From: Natronosalvus vescus
GTDB lineage: Archaea > Halobacteriota > Halobacteria > Halobacteriales > Natrialbaceae
Length of the DNA stretch: 64,000 bases
Direction: 5' to 3'
Assembly (NCBI RefSeq): GCF_023973145.1
Contig: NZ_CP099546.1
Location: forward strand, 1,736,001 to 1,800,000
Numbering within the stretch: the first letter of the stretch is position 1; every line of letters starts with the position of its first letter. Of the stretch, positions 20,668-30,403 are shown piece by piece. The translations under genes and the position numbers were made by a program. The notes under the pieces are model-generated. The model did no database searches, was not told the origin of the DNA, and worked only from the letters and a program-made list of their open reading frames with translations.

Positions 20668-21888
20668 TCAGTGCACCCGCGTGACGTCGTAGCCGCGTGA
20701 TTCGATCGATTCGATCACGTTACGGGCGTGTTCCTGCCCGCTCGTGACGACCTGAAAGACGAGATACGCCTCACCGACCCGGAGATCGTCGACGGCCCGG
20801 TCGTGGCGCACCGTTCGAATGTTCGCCCCGTGGTCGGAGATCACCCCGGAGATCTCTTCCATCTTCCCCGGCTGGTCGGCGATTCGAACCCGCAGCCGGA
20901 GCAACTGGTCGCGATCGGTGAGCGCGTGCTCGAGCACCGTCTGGAGCATCGAGATGTCGATATTTCCGCCACCGAGTACCGGAACGACGGTCTCGCCGCT
21001 CACGTCGAGGTCGTCCGAGAGCAACGCCGCAACCGAGGCCGCGCCGGCCCCTTCGACGAGCTGTTTCGCCCGCTCAAGCAGGATGAGCGTGCTCTGGGCG
21101 ATCTGATCGTCTGAGACGGTGACGACGTCGTCGACGTGCTCCTGGATAAGGCCGAACGTGAGTGCGGAGATGCCGCCGGTGGCGATCCCGTCGGCGATCG
21201 TCTCCGCGTCGTCGATCGACTGCGGGATGCCCTTGTCGAGGCTGTCGGGAACCGTCGCCGCGGAGGCGGCCTGGACGCCGACGATCCGGATCTCGGGATC
21301 GAGCGCCTTCAGGGCAGTGGCGATCCCCCCGATCAGTCCACCGCCACCGATCGGCACGATCACCGTGTCGACCGCCGGGAGCGCGTCGTAGATCTCGAGG
21401 CCGAGCGTCCCCTGGCCGGCGACGATGTCGGGGTCGTCGTAGGCGTGGACGAACCCTACGTTCGGGTCGTCGGTGAGCGTCTGGGCGTAGGCCATCGCCT
21501 CCCGGAAGTCGCTGCCTTCGAGTACGACGTCGCCGCCGTAACTCCGGGTCGCGTTCACCTTCGCCTGTGGGGCGTATCTGGGCATGACGATGGTCGACTC
21601 GAGCCCCGTCTTGGTCGCCGCGAGCGCGACCCCCTGGGCGTGGTTGCCGGCGCTGGCAGCGACGACACGTTCGACGCCCCCACGTGCGGCCACCTGAACG
21701 AGTTTGTTGTACGCGCCGCGCGTCTTGAACGAGCCCGTCCGCTGGAGGTGTTCCATCTTCAGGTACACCGTCGCGTCGGCCATCTCGCTGAGCGATCGAT
21801 TGGACTCGAGCGGGGTCTCACGGACGACTGACTCGTCGTCGAACCGGGCTCGAGCGTCCTGGACGTCTTCGAGGCGAAGGGCGGCCAT
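20668..21888 (-). CDS. ilvA: Threonine ammonia-lyase
   Basis: This PLP enzyme deaminates threonine to 2-oxobutanoate, feeding isoleucine synthesis or catabolism. The PLP lysine lies in TGSFKTRGAYNK near residue 55, and the phosphate-binding loop is IPIGGGGLIGG near residue 178. A C-terminal ACT-like domain begins around residue 328 (LLRLRVRIADQPGKMEEISG). At 406 residues it resembles the shorter, single-ACT threonine dehydratases. It is monocistronic, with 178 bases between its stop and the lpdA start. Confidence 0.93.
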   Translation of the reverse strand: MAALRLEDVQDARARFDDESVVRETPLESNRSLSEMADATVYLKMEHLQRTGSFKTRGAYNKLVQVAARGGVERVVAASAGNHAQGVALAATKTGLESTIVMPRYAPQAKVNATRSYGGDVVLEGSDFREAMAYAQTLTDDPNVGFVHAYDDPDIVAGQGTLGLEIYDALPAVDTVIVPIGGGGLIGGIATALKALDPEIRIVGVQAASAATVPDSLDKGIPQSIDDAETIADGIATGGISALTFGLIQEHVDDVVTVSDDQIAQSTLILLERAKQLVEGAGAASVAALLSDDLDVSGETVVPVLGGGNIDISMLQTVLEHALTDRDQLLRLRVRIADQPGKMEEISGVISDHGANIRTVRHDRAVDDLRVGEAYLVFQVVTSGQEHARNVIESIESRGYDVTRVH

Positions 21889-21986
21889 ACCGACAATACC
21901 GTTGTGGTTCCCGCATCATTTTCCCTTCGGTTTCGGTCGGTGTCTCGACACAGGGTGGTATTGCAAGGGTGGGGGAGACCACTCAG

Positions 21987-22072
21987 GCGAGCCGTTGAGC
22001 CATTGACGGACGATCGAACCGTTGAGCCATGGCGAACGAGCGAGCCGTTAAGCCATTGACGGACGAACGAAC
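21987..22072. repeat. Operator-like direct repeats before the regulator gene
   Basis: A 33-base unit at 21987-22019 recurs at 22040-22072 with two mismatches. Its core CCGTTRAGCCAT occurs a third time between them, at about 22019, so the cores repeat every 26-27 bases. The array ends five bases before the preferred start of the winged-helix gene. This suggests an autoregulatory site or a recent tandem duplication. Confidence 0.7.
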
Positions 22073-22076
22073 GACA

Positions 22077-23003
22077 ATGGATTCGCCGCGAGAGTCACGG
22101 ATCGACCCGGCAATGGTCGAGGCCATCGGCGCACTCGGCAACGAACAGCGCCTGCAGATCCTCCTGGCGCTGGCCGAGACGACGAACGATCACCAGGATC
22201 AGTGGCACGCGATGTCGTTTACGGCGCTGTACGAGGCGGTCGATATCGGCAGTACCTCGCAGTTTTCCTACCACCTCTCGAAACTCGTTGGCCCCTTCAT
22301 CACCGAAACCGACGACGGTTATCGACTGACCTACGGTGGCGACAAACTCGTCCGCGGGCTCCGATCCGGCATCTACGAGAGCACCACCGGGTTCGAGGAA
22401 CGAACGGTGGCCGGAACCTGCGTCTTCTGTGAGACGGATGCACTCGTCGCCGCGCTCGAGAACGAACTGTTCGTGGTTCGATGTACGGCGTGTGAGTCGA
22501 CGCTGCTGACGGATAGTTTTCCCACGAGTCAGGAGCGACACCGAACCCCGGAAGAGATCATCGACAGTTTCGGCTCTCGGATCTGGAGTTCGGTCGTCTT
22601 GCTCCGTGGAGGCGTCTGTCCGGAGTGCTACGGCCCCGTAGACACCGCCGTCGACGCCCACGATCACGATCACGATCACCGAACGGCCTACACTCACCGG
22701 AGTACCTGCGAGGGCTGTCGGTTCGTCATCCACCTTCCGCTCGAGGTTGTCGCCGCGTTCCACCCGGCGGCCATCGGCTTCCTCTGGGAACACGGCATCT
22801 CACTGTTCGAGCTCACCCTCTGGGAGATGTTCGCGTTCATCGTCAACGGTCAGATGCGGACGCGGGTACGCTCGCTCGAGCCGTTCGATGCGACCGTCAC
22901 CCTGGCAGTCGACGGCGCGGGCCTCGAACTGCAATTCGACGAGACGCACTCGGTCTCGAACGTCAATCCTCGGTCGGCACCTGCCACCGACCGCCAGCAC
23001 TGA
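22077..23003 (+). CDS. Winged-helix transcriptional regulator with zinc-finger-like cysteines
   Basis: The N-terminal domain of this 308-residue protein is an ArsR-like winged helix (MVEAIGALGNEQRLQILLAL, then DIGSTSQFSYHLSKLVGPF as recognition helix). Two cysteine pairs follow at about CVFC/CTAC (residues 120 and 142) and CPEC/CEGC (about 182 and 213), which may bind zinc. A His/Asp repeat (DHDHDHR) lies between the last pairs. The ATG at 22077 is preferred over 22029, since the extra 16 codons come from the operator-like repeats. It sits 182 bases before an ABC exporter and may control it. Confidence 0.8.
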   Translation: MDSPRESRIDPAMVEAIGALGNEQRLQILLALAETTNDHQDQWHAMSFTALYEAVDIGSTSQFSYHLSKLVGPFITETDDGYRLTYGGDKLVRGLRSGIYESTTGFEERTVAGTCVFCETDALVAALENELFVVRCTACESTLLTDSFPTSQERHRTPEEIIDSFGSRIWSSVVLLRGGVCPECYGPVDTAVDAHDHDHDHRTAYTHRSTCEGCRFVIHLPLEVVAAFHPAAIGFLWEHGISLFELTLWEMFAFIVNGQMRTRVRSLEPFDATVTLAVDGAGLELQFDETHSVSNVNPRSAPATDRQH

Positions 23004-23185
23004 TCGCTGAGACGACCGGCGGCAATCGGGCTCAAACAATTTTGAGTAAACGGATCGTCAATATGTAAATGAAACAACAATGATTATCCGTCCCGAGTCC
23101 AACAAACTGGTATGCAACGCGAGCGAATACCAATTAATTGTCAGCCTACCGAAATCGGTCGACACGGCGAGAGGTCGGCGTAACC

Positions 23186-24112
23186 ATGCCGGCAATCGAG
23201 TGTCGAAACCTGACGAAGCGCTTCGGTGACGTCGTCGCCGTCGACGACCTCGACCTGACCGTCGAGGAGGGCGAGATTTTCGGCTTCCTGGGCCCGAACG
23301 GTGCCGGAAAGTCGACGACCATCGACATCCTTCTCGATTTCATCCGACCGACCGACGGTAGCGTGACGGTACTCGGCCACGACGCCCAGACGGAGGGAGA
23401 GGCCGTCCGGCGCCGAACCGGCGTCCTCCCCGACGCCTACCACGTATACGACCGCCTCACCGGCCGTCAGCACCTCGAGTTCGTCCTCGAGATGAAAGGG
23501 AGCGACGAGGATCCGCTCGCCTTACTCGAACGTGTCGGTATCCCCGAGGCCGCCGACCGGAAAGCAGGTGGCTACTCGAAAGGGATGCGCCAGCGCCTCG
23601 TTCTCGCGATGGCGCTGGTGGGCGACCCCGACCTGCTCGTGCTCGACGAACCCTCGACCGGCCTCGACCCCAACGGCGCCCGCGAGATGCGCGAGATCAT
23701 CCGCCAGGAGAACGACCGGGGCACGACCGTCTTCTTCTCGAGTCACGTCATGGAACAGGTCGAAGCCGTCTGCGACCGGGTTGCGATCATCGACCGCGGA
23801 CAGCTCGTCGCCGTCGACACGATCGACGGGCTTCGAGACGCCTCCGAAACGGGCGAAACTCTCTACGTCTACGTGACCGAGCCGGACGAGTCGACCGCCA
23901 CGCAGGTGGCCGCACTCGAGGGAGTCACAGACGCCGCCCTCGTCGACGGTCGACTCGAAGTGCGCGTCGGCGACGTGTCGAAGTTCGCCGTCTTGCACGC
24001 CATCGACGCCGAAGTGGCGCCAGTGCAGGACTTCTCGGTCGTCGAATCGTCGCTCGAGGATCTGTTCGTTCGCTACACCAACGAGGGACGGGCAAACGAG
24101 GTGCGGCCATGA
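23186..24112 (+). CDS. ABC transporter ATP-binding protein
   Basis: It has Walker A FLGPNGAGKSTTID, an ABC signature YSKGMRQRLVLAMAL, and Walker B LLVLDEPSTGLDPNG followed by the H-loop SSHVMEQ. At 308 residues it includes a C-terminal regulatory extension. This is the NosF/CcmA type that drives export with ABC-2 permeases. The start at 23186 (MPAIECRNLTKRFGD) skips 16 unrelated codons from 23138. Its stop overlaps the permease start by four bases, so the two form an operon. A CAATTAATTG palindrome lies upstream at about 23132. Confidence 0.93.
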   Translation: MPAIECRNLTKRFGDVVAVDDLDLTVEEGEIFGFLGPNGAGKSTTIDILLDFIRPTDGSVTVLGHDAQTEGEAVRRRTGVLPDAYHVYDRLTGRQHLEFVLEMKGSDEDPLALLERVGIPEAADRKAGGYSKGMRQRLVLAMALVGDPDLLVLDEPSTGLDPNGAREMREIIRQENDRGTTVFFSSHVMEQVEAVCDRVAIIDRGQLVAVDTIDGLRDASETGETLYVYVTEPDESTATQVAALEGVTDAALVDGRLEVRVGDVSKFAVLHAIDAEVAPVQDFSVVESSLEDLFVRYTNEGRANEVRP

Positions 24113-24981
24113 CCTGGCACGTCGTCGCGAAGAAAGACTTTCGGGACGCCGTCCAGTCGCGGGCGCTGTGGGCGCTCGTGTCGATCTTCGTGCTCCTGTC
24201 TGTGGTGTCGACGTACGCATACGTGGAGGTACCCGAGATGTTCGGCGAACCCGGCGGGGCGACCTTCGGTGGGTTGCTCTTTTTCACCGTCGGCCTGACC
24301 GGCCTGTTCGTCCCGCTGGCAGCCATCGTCGTCTGTTACAAATCGCTCGCCGGCGAGCGCGAACTCGGGAGCATCAAGCTCCTGCTCTCCTTACCGACGA
24401 CCAGAGGGAACGTGTTCGTCGGGAAGGTGATCGGACGGGCGGCCGTACTCACGTTCGGCCTCGGGGTCGGATTGGTCGTCGGCCTCGGGTTCGGTTCCGC
24501 GCTACTGGGAACCGTCGACGTGGGCGCGCTCGTGATCTTCGTACTCGCGACGCTAGCGTTCGCCGGCGTCTACACCACGATCATGGTCGGGCTGTCGGCG
24601 ACGACCGGCTCGACCACCCGCGCCACGACGCTGGCGCTCGGCTTTTTCGTCGTCTTCGAGCTGTTCTGGGACGTCGTCCCGATGGGGATCCTCTACGTCG
24701 TCGAGGGCTTTTCGTTGCCCACACAGATTCCCGACTGGGTGTTCCTCGTGACGCAGGTCTCCCCGTCGACGGCGTACTTCTCGGCGATCGTCTCCCTGTT
24801 CCCCGGCTTCGCGGAGGCAGCGAACGCCGATCCCGCCGGCGGAGGAGCGGGGGCTGGGGCCGACGTCGCCCCCGCCGATCCGTTCTACGTCACCCCCGAG
24901 GTCGGCATCGTGATGCTCGGCCTGTGGCTGGTACTCTCGCTCGCGGTCGGCTATCTCCGGTTCGACGCCGCCGACGTATAG
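24109..24981 (+). CDS. ABC-2 type permease subunit (NosY-like)
   Basis: The 290-residue membrane protein pairs with the ATPase before it through an ATGA overlap. It shows an N-terminal cytosolic start (MTWHVVAKKDFRDAVQSRAL) and about six hydrophobic helices: WALVSIFVLLSVVSTYAYV near 22, LLFFTVGLTGLFVPLAAIVV near 53, two more around 105-160, VVFELFWDVVPMGIL near 183, and a last one near 263. The typical GERELGSIKLLLSLP cytosolic loop of ABC-2 exporters is present. Substrate unknown. Confidence 0.88.
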   Translation: MTWHVVAKKDFRDAVQSRALWALVSIFVLLSVVSTYAYVEVPEMFGEPGGATFGGLLFFTVGLTGLFVPLAAIVVCYKSLAGERELGSIKLLLSLPTTRGNVFVGKVIGRAAVLTFGLGVGLVVGLGFGSALLGTVDVGALVIFVLATLAFAGVYTTIMVGLSATTGSTTRATTLALGFFVVFELFWDVVPMGILYVVEGFSLPTQIPDWVFLVTQVSPSTAYFSAIVSLFPGFAEAANADPAGGGAGAGADVAPADPFYVTPEVGIVMLGLWLVLSLAVGYLRFDAADV

Positions 24982-25170
24982 CCGACGATCGGCCGGCTCG
25001 AAGACGGGCGAGAACCAAACTATAAATATCGTATTTTTATACTACAACTAGTGTAATTGGATGGGGCGTCGCGGCAACGTCCGTCGCTCGCCGGTTCGAA
25101 TCGAGCCCGACCCGCCACCTGGCACACACGCGGTCATGACTTTTCGATCCAGACGGCGTCCGGGTTACAC

Positions 25171-26100
25171 ATGGACTGGTACGACCTCCGCGAGGCGTGT
25201 GACGGCCTCGAGCCCGGAACCGAACTGGTGACGCCGGTCTCCGATCGCGCGTTTCGAATCGACGACGCCCTCGAGGATCGGATCGTGATTCAGTTCGTCG
25301 ACAGCGGCCACGAGCGGCCGCTCCACCGCGAGCAGTTCGATGTGCTCGCCGACCAGCTCGAGGCCGGCCCTATCCCCCTGTCAGAGCTTCCGCCGGGCGT
25401 CGAGCCGTACGCGACCGTCCTGAGCCTCTCGGTGGAACACGTTTCAGACGGCGACACCCTCGAGCGAGCGCCCAGAGCAGCAGTCGCCGGCGAGAGTCCC
25501 CACCTCGTCTCGCCCGAAGAGGCTCGGACGAGCCTCGAACGGGTGCACGATGACGCCACGCTGCTCGCCGATTTACTCGAGCGCCTCGGGCCCGATCAAC
25601 CGTCCTCGCTTGATACCGAGTCGCTGACCGACCTGTACGTCCTCCTGTCGGACGTCCAGCGAGGGGCCGACAGGGTGCGGCGGTCGGCCAGCGAAACGCT
25701 GCTCGAGCGCCTCGGCCCCGGCCAGGAACTCCACGGTCGGTTCGGGACGGTTCGACGAACGACCCGTGATCGGCGACGACCGAAGGACGACGATGTCGTC
25801 CTGGACGCGCTCGACGAACGTGGCATCCCCCACGAGTGGGTGCTCGGCGTCGATCCGGACAAACTCGACGTGGTTCTGGCGGTTACCGACCTCGAGTCCG
25901 ATGACGTCTACGACGTCGAACAGCAGGTGTACGTCCAGAAAACCGGCGTCGACGAGGGCGAGAAGTTCTCCCGGCTACAGGGTCTCGCCGATCGGCTCGA
26001 CGAACTCGAACCGGCGGAGGCGGGTCGGCTCGACCAGTCGCTGTATGACGACCTCACCGACCTCGAGCAGCGTCTCGACGAGGCGCTCTCGGCGGGGTGA
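25171..26100 (+). CDS. Conserved hypothetical protein (309 aa)
   Basis: A soluble, acidic protein starting [20 protein letters not shown]. The middle is helix-rich ([21 protein letters not shown]), and it closes with a coiled-coil-like end ([20 protein letters not shown]). A central [19 protein letters not shown] stretch is basic, unusual here, and could touch nucleic acid. It precedes hjc by about 145 bases on the same strand, which may suggest a link to DNA repair. I do not recognise the family. Confidence 0.7.
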   Translation: MDWYDLREACDGLEPGTELVTPVSDRAFRIDDALEDRIVIQFVDSGHERPLHREQFDVLADQLEAGPIPLSELPPGVEPYATVLSLSVEHVSDGDTLERAPRAAVAGESPHLVSPEEARTSLERVHDDATLLADLLERLGPDQPSSLDTESLTDLYVLLSDVQRGADRVRRSASETLLERLGPGQELHGRFGTVRRTTRDRRRPKDDDVVLDALDERGIPHEWVLGVDPDKLDVVLAVTDLESDDVYDVEQQVYVQKTGVDEGEKFSRLQGLADRLDELEPAEAGRLDQSLYDDLTDLEQRLDEALSAG

Positions 26101-26245
26101 GCCTGACCTGGCTCTGACCCCGACACCCGACGAGTCTACCCGACACACGAGGTGGCGAGTTGGTCACGTCGATTCTCGAGAGCGGCTTCGAACGGAATCG
26201 ATGGCAGTCGGCCCGTTTATATCGTTCCGGTGGCGAGAAGGGGGT

Positions 26246-26764
26246 ATGTCTCAGGCGAAGGGCGATCGACGGGAACGCGAACTCGTCAATCGCCTCGACG
26301 AGGCGGGCTTTGCGGTCATGCGAGCGCCCGCCAGCGGCTCCGCGACCGAACGCGAACTCCCCGACGTGCTCGCTGGTGACGGTGAGGTGTTCTACGCCAT
26401 CGAGGCCAAATCGAGTTCGGGCAACCCGATCTATCTCACTGGCGAAGAGGTCGAAGCGCTCATCTACTTCGCACAGAACTTCGGCGCGAAACCCCGTATC
26501 GGCGTCCGATTCGACCGCGAGGACTGGTACTTCTTTCACCCCGCGGATCTCCACGTCACCGGCGGTGGGAACTACCGCGTGAAAAAGGAAACTGCAATTG
26601 CTGAAGGAACGGACTTCGACGAGTTCGTCGGCCGATCAAAGAAGGTCACCCTCGAGGAGATCGGTGACGACGATCCAGGGCCGGATCCCGAAATTGTTCG
26701 CGTCCTCGAGGCGGTCAAACAGGACGTGATGGACGTCGAGGAAGCCGCTGATATTCTCGAGTAA
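26246..26764 (+). CDS. hjc: Holliday junction resolvase Hjc
   Basis: Hjc cuts four-way DNA junctions as a dimer. The archaeal nuclease motifs are visible: [17 protein letters not shown] with the catalytic Glu near residue 12, [16 protein letters not shown] with the Asp, and [17 protein letters not shown] with the E-x-K pair. [14 protein letters not shown] follows. At 172 residues it is longer than crenarchaeal Hjc because of an acidic C-terminal extension ([17 protein letters not shown]) usual in haloarchaea. It is free-standing, after a hypothetical gene. Confidence 0.95.
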   Translation: MSQAKGDRRERELVNRLDEAGFAVMRAPASGSATERELPDVLAGDGEVFYAIEAKSSSGNPIYLTGEEVEALIYFAQNFGAKPRIGVRFDREDWYFFHPADLHVTGGGNYRVKKETAIAEGTDFDEFVGRSKKVTLEEIGDDDPGPDPEIVRVLEAVKQDVMDVEEAADILE

Positions 26765-26904
26765 CCGTCATATCGTTCCATCGACCATCGTTCAATCTTC
26801 CCCTCGAGCGTACCGTCCCGTCGCCGACGCTGCTAACGGCACCGTTTCGACTGGAGAACACAGTTCGGGCAAACCGTCTTTTCCTCTCGAGTCGAAACAC
26901 TGGT

Positions 26905-28236
26905 ATGGCAGACCACGTCGTTCCCGGGCCGAACGGCGCACCGCTGGTCGGCGTCCTCCCCCGATTCGCCCGCGACCCGTTCGCGTTCCTCGCCCAGGTT
27001 CGCCAGGCCTACGGCGAGATTTCGGCGTTTGATCTCGGCCCCAACCGCACATACCTGGTCACGTCGCCCGCGTTGATCGAACAGGTGCTCGTCAGCGACG
27101 CGAGCCACTTCTCGAAACCGACGTTCCAGACCGACGCGCTCGGCCAGCTGCTCGGCGAGGGGCTCCTCCTGAGCGAGGGCGACCAGTGGCGGGAACGCCG
27201 ATCGATGGCGAGCCCGGCCTTTGCGCCCGACAGAATCGCTGGCCTGGCACCCGTGATGGCGACGCGTGCGGAGGCGATGGTCGACCGTTGGAACAACGGC
27301 GAGACCCGGAACGTCGAGTGGGAGATGACCCGCACCACCCTCGAGATCATCGTCGAGGCGATGTTCGGCGTCGACCTCCCCATCCCGACGGCTAAAAAGA
27401 CGGCCCGCCTGCTCGAGCCCATCGGCCGACGGTTCGAACCCGACCCGGTACGCGCCCTGATGCCGGAGTGGCTACCAACAGCCGAAACCCTCGCGTTTGA
27501 TCGGTCGATCACGGGTCTCGAGGACGTGGTCGACGACCTCGTAGCCCGTCGAAAACGGGCGGGGATAGACGACGCTGACGACGACCTGCTCGCACTCCTC
27601 CTCCGAGCGAAGGCCCGCGGTGCCATCGACGAACGAGGGATCCGTGACGAACTCCTCACGATGTTGCTCGCCGGCCACGACACGACGGCGCTGGTGCTCA
27701 CGTACACCTGGGCGTTACTCTCCGAACACCCCGCCGTCGAACGGCGCGTTCACGAGGAGGTCGATACCGTCCTCGAGGGTGAGCAGCCGACGGCCGCCTC
27801 GATGCGACGACTCACGACCCTGCGGAACGTCCTCCAGGAAGCGATGCGGCTCTATCCGCCGGTGTACGTCATGTTCCGCCAGGCGAGGCGGGACGTCACC
27901 CTCGGCGGATACGACGTCCCCGAAGGATCGCTGGTCATGTGCTCGCAGTGGGCGACCCACCGCGACCCGCGGTACTTCGACGACCCGGACACGTTCGACC
28001 CGGATCGGTGGAACGAACCGAGCCATCCGACCTACGCCTACTTCCCGTTCGGCGCGGGGCCGCGTAGCTGCATCGGGAAGGGGTTCACGATGCTCGAGGC
28101 TCCGATCATCGCCGCGACCGTCGCCCAGCAGTATCGGTTGCGGCGGGTGGACTCGGGGGCAATCGAGTTGCGGGGATCGCTGACAGCGCACCCAAGAGAG
28201 GGAATGGAGATGCGCCTCGAGCACCGATCTGATTAA
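26905..28236 (+). CDS. Cytochrome P450
   Basis: This 443-residue soluble monooxygenase has all the usual P450 elements. The I-helix oxygen-binding motif is LLAGHDTTALVLTYTW near residue 253. The ExxR motif lies in LQEAMRLYPPVYVMF near 312. The heme loop FPFGAGPRSCIGKGF near 378 supplies the proximal cysteine. It has no membrane anchor and starts MADHVVPGPNGAPLVGVLPR. Substrate is unknown; the nearest relatives are fatty acid or terpenoid hydroxylases of the CYP102-like clan, which is inference. No ferredoxin is adjacent. Confidence 0.95.
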   Translation: MADHVVPGPNGAPLVGVLPRFARDPFAFLAQVRQAYGEISAFDLGPNRTYLVTSPALIEQVLVSDASHFSKPTFQTDALGQLLGEGLLLSEGDQWRERRSMASPAFAPDRIAGLAPVMATRAEAMVDRWNNGETRNVEWEMTRTTLEIIVEAMFGVDLPIPTAKKTARLLEPIGRRFEPDPVRALMPEWLPTAETLAFDRSITGLEDVVDDLVARRKRAGIDDADDDLLALLLRAKARGAIDERGIRDELLTMLLAGHDTTALVLTYTWALLSEHPAVERRVHEEVDTVLEGEQPTAASMRRLTTLRNVLQEAMRLYPPVYVMFRQARRDVTLGGYDVPEGSLVMCSQWATHRDPRYFDDPDTFDPDRWNEPSHPTYAYFPFGAGPRSCIGKGFTMLEAPIIAATVAQQYRLRRVDSGAIELRGSLTAHPREGMEMRLEHRSD

Positions 28237-28269
28237 CGAGTGGTCGCGTCCGGATCGAGCGCCGCCAGT

Positions 28270-30159
28270 CTAGGAGTCGGTCGCGTCCCACTCGAGCACC
28301 GACGGATCGACCGATTCGTAGCGAACGATGGCATCGAAGTGCTCGAGGGAGAAGCGGTCGCCGCTGGTGATCCCGCGGGCCGGTCGATCGTCGAAGTGTC
28401 GGTCGACGAACCGCCGTGCGACGAGGGCGATTCTGGCGTCGCCGTTGGGTTCGCTGTCGCTGTTGCTGCCGTCGTCGTTTCCGTCTTTATCCGCCGAATC
28501 CGCCGAACCAGCCGAACCCGAATCAAGTGCCCGCTGGGCTTCCGCGAGCAACAGCGCGGCCGTGAACACGTCGAACACGTAGTGCACGAGTTCCTTGGCC
28601 TGTAGCTGGGCGTACTCGCCATCCTCGGTCGCGAGCGTCGCGAGAGCCTCCCCGAGTTCGTGGAACTCGGCCTCGACTACGTCTACGGACTCGCTGAGAC
28701 CCGGGTGTGTAACCGACTCGAGGCGACCCTGGACGACCTCGAGGAACGGCTCGTGGGCGGCCTCGCGCTCGAGCGCGCGGAGGACGTCCAGTGAGAGGAT
28801 GTTCTCGGTTCCCTCCCAAATGGGGAGTACCTGGGCGTCCCGGAGGAGGCGATTGGTGACGAAGTCGTCGACGTAGCCGTTCCCGCCCTGGATCTCCATC
28901 GCGTAGGAAGCCGTGTCGACGGCCATCCGTCCCGTTCTCGCCTTCGCGATCGGAATGAGCAGGCGCATGAGCCGGTAGGCGTGCTCGGCCTGGGCCTCGA
29001 GTTCCGCTCGGTCGGCGGCGTCGACCTCGATATCGCCGCGGGCCGCGCGTTCGCCCCGCTCGCGGATCGAAAACAGCCGGGCGGCCTCCATCGTGAACGC
29101 CGTCGCCGCCTCGTGATCGACCGCCATATCGACCAGATCCCGGCGCATGAGCGGGTACTGGTTGATGGTGTCGCCGAACGCCTCCCGGTTCGCCGCTTTA
29201 ATCTTGCTCTCGAGCAGCGCTCGACCGATGACCCCACAGGAGGCCGCCGCGTTCGACAGCCGCTCGAGGTTGAGCATCTCGGCCATCTGCCGGAAGCCCG
29301 ATTCTTCCTCGCCGACCAGAAACGCCCTCGCACCGCGGAACTCGACTTCCCCCGTCGGGACGGCGATCGTGCCGAGTTTGTCCTTCAGCCGACGGTAGAG
29401 CTGGTCGTTCGGCTCCCCCTTGAGTTCGTGTGGAACCAGAAACAGCGAGAGTCCTCGTGTCCCCTCGGGAGCGCCCTCGGTGCGGGCGAGTGCGAGGGTG
29501 CCCTGGGCGTCGATATTGGAGCAGAACCACTTCTCGCCGTACAGCCGGTAACACCCAGTTTCCTCGTCCCGCTCCGCGCGGGTTTCGGTGGCACCGACGT
29601 CGCTTCCACCCTGCTTTTCGGTGAGGAACATCGCCCCCTCGATCAGGTCGTCGTACTCGCGGCTGGTGAGACCTCCGTAATAGGACTCGAGGGCACCGTC
29701 GTCGAACTTCTCGAGGACGAGCGCGGCGCCGGCGGTCATCGCGACCGGACAGTCGAAGCCAACGTCCGCATAACAGAGGAGGGACTGCATCACGAGGTTG
29801 TGCGAGAGCGGCATGGGCTCTTCACGTCCGGGTGGGACTTCGAACGAATCGGCGACGATTCCGGATTCGTAGACCAACCGCTCGTTCTCGAGTTGCTCCG
29901 GTGGATAGTGAACGTGGTTCTGGATCTCCCCGTGTTTGTCGTAGGGCTCGAGTTCCGGCCCGTGGTCGTCGATGATATCTGCGTTGTCGGCGACGGTGTT
30001 CCCGATCAGGTCGCCGAACGCCGCGAGACGGGGCCGTGCCCACTCGAGTTCATCCTCGGTGTAGATCCGTTCGACCTCCCGCTCGAGCGTCCGGTCGAGT
30101 TCCCAGTAGTTGATGTGGCGACCCTCCTCGAAGTCGCCGTAGTCGATTCCGTCGGTCAT
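28270..30159 (-). CDS. Acyl-CoA dehydrogenase family protein (long form)
   Basis: A flavin dehydrogenase-fold protein of 629 residues, longer than mitochondrial ACADs (about 400). The N-terminal 150 residues are extra, like the AidB/IVD-related long type. In order it shows LTEKQGGSDVGATETRA (FAD/substrate), CSNIDAQGTLALARTEGA, then ELEAQAEHAYRLMRLLIPIA and the diagnostic QGGNGYVDDFVTNRLLRDAQ with VLPIWEGTENILSLDVLRA. A Ser/Asp/Gly linker near residue 575 precedes a short end. Start 30159 is chosen; 30270 is possible. TATA-like TGTATATATG lies near 30325. Confidence 0.88.
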   Translation of the reverse strand: MTDGIDYGDFEEGRHINYWELDRTLEREVERIYTEDELEWARPRLAAFGDLIGNTVADNADIIDDHGPELEPYDKHGEIQNHVHYPPEQLENERLVYESGIVADSFEVPPGREEPMPLSHNLVMQSLLCYADVGFDCPVAMTAGAALVLEKFDDGALESYYGGLTSREYDDLIEGAMFLTEKQGGSDVGATETRAERDEETGCYRLYGEKWFCSNIDAQGTLALARTEGAPEGTRGLSLFLVPHELKGEPNDQLYRRLKDKLGTIAVPTGEVEFRGARAFLVGEEESGFRQMAEMLNLERLSNAAASCGVIGRALLESKIKAANREAFGDTINQYPLMRRDLVDMAVDHEAATAFTMEAARLFSIRERGERAARGDIEVDAADRAELEAQAEHAYRLMRLLIPIAKARTGRMAVDTASYAMEIQGGNGYVDDFVTNRLLRDAQVLPIWEGTENILSLDVLRALEREAAHEPFLEVVQGRLESVTHPGLSESVDVVEAEFHELGEALATLATEDGEYAQLQAKELVHYVFDVFTAALLLAEAQRALDSGSAGSADSADKDGNDDGSNSDSEPNGDARIALVARRFVDRHFDDRPARGITSGDRFSLEHFDAIVRYESVDPSVLEWDATDS

Positions 30160-30403
30160 GCTCGAGGATGGGTCGGTATGCGTGATAAATTGCCACGGTG
30201 ACATCAGGTCGTGCGTTGTCACCGGTTTCGTCGGTGGTTTCGGAACGACGCTGAGTACGGTGACCGACACTACGATGCTGTGAAATGTTCAGTAAGTGTC
30301 GAGAATGGTCTGCTGCATACAGAACATATATACAGCACGGCCGTTGAGTCCTGTCATCTACTGAGTGCTTTACCAAGATAGTTGGAGAAATACGAGCACC
30401 TGT

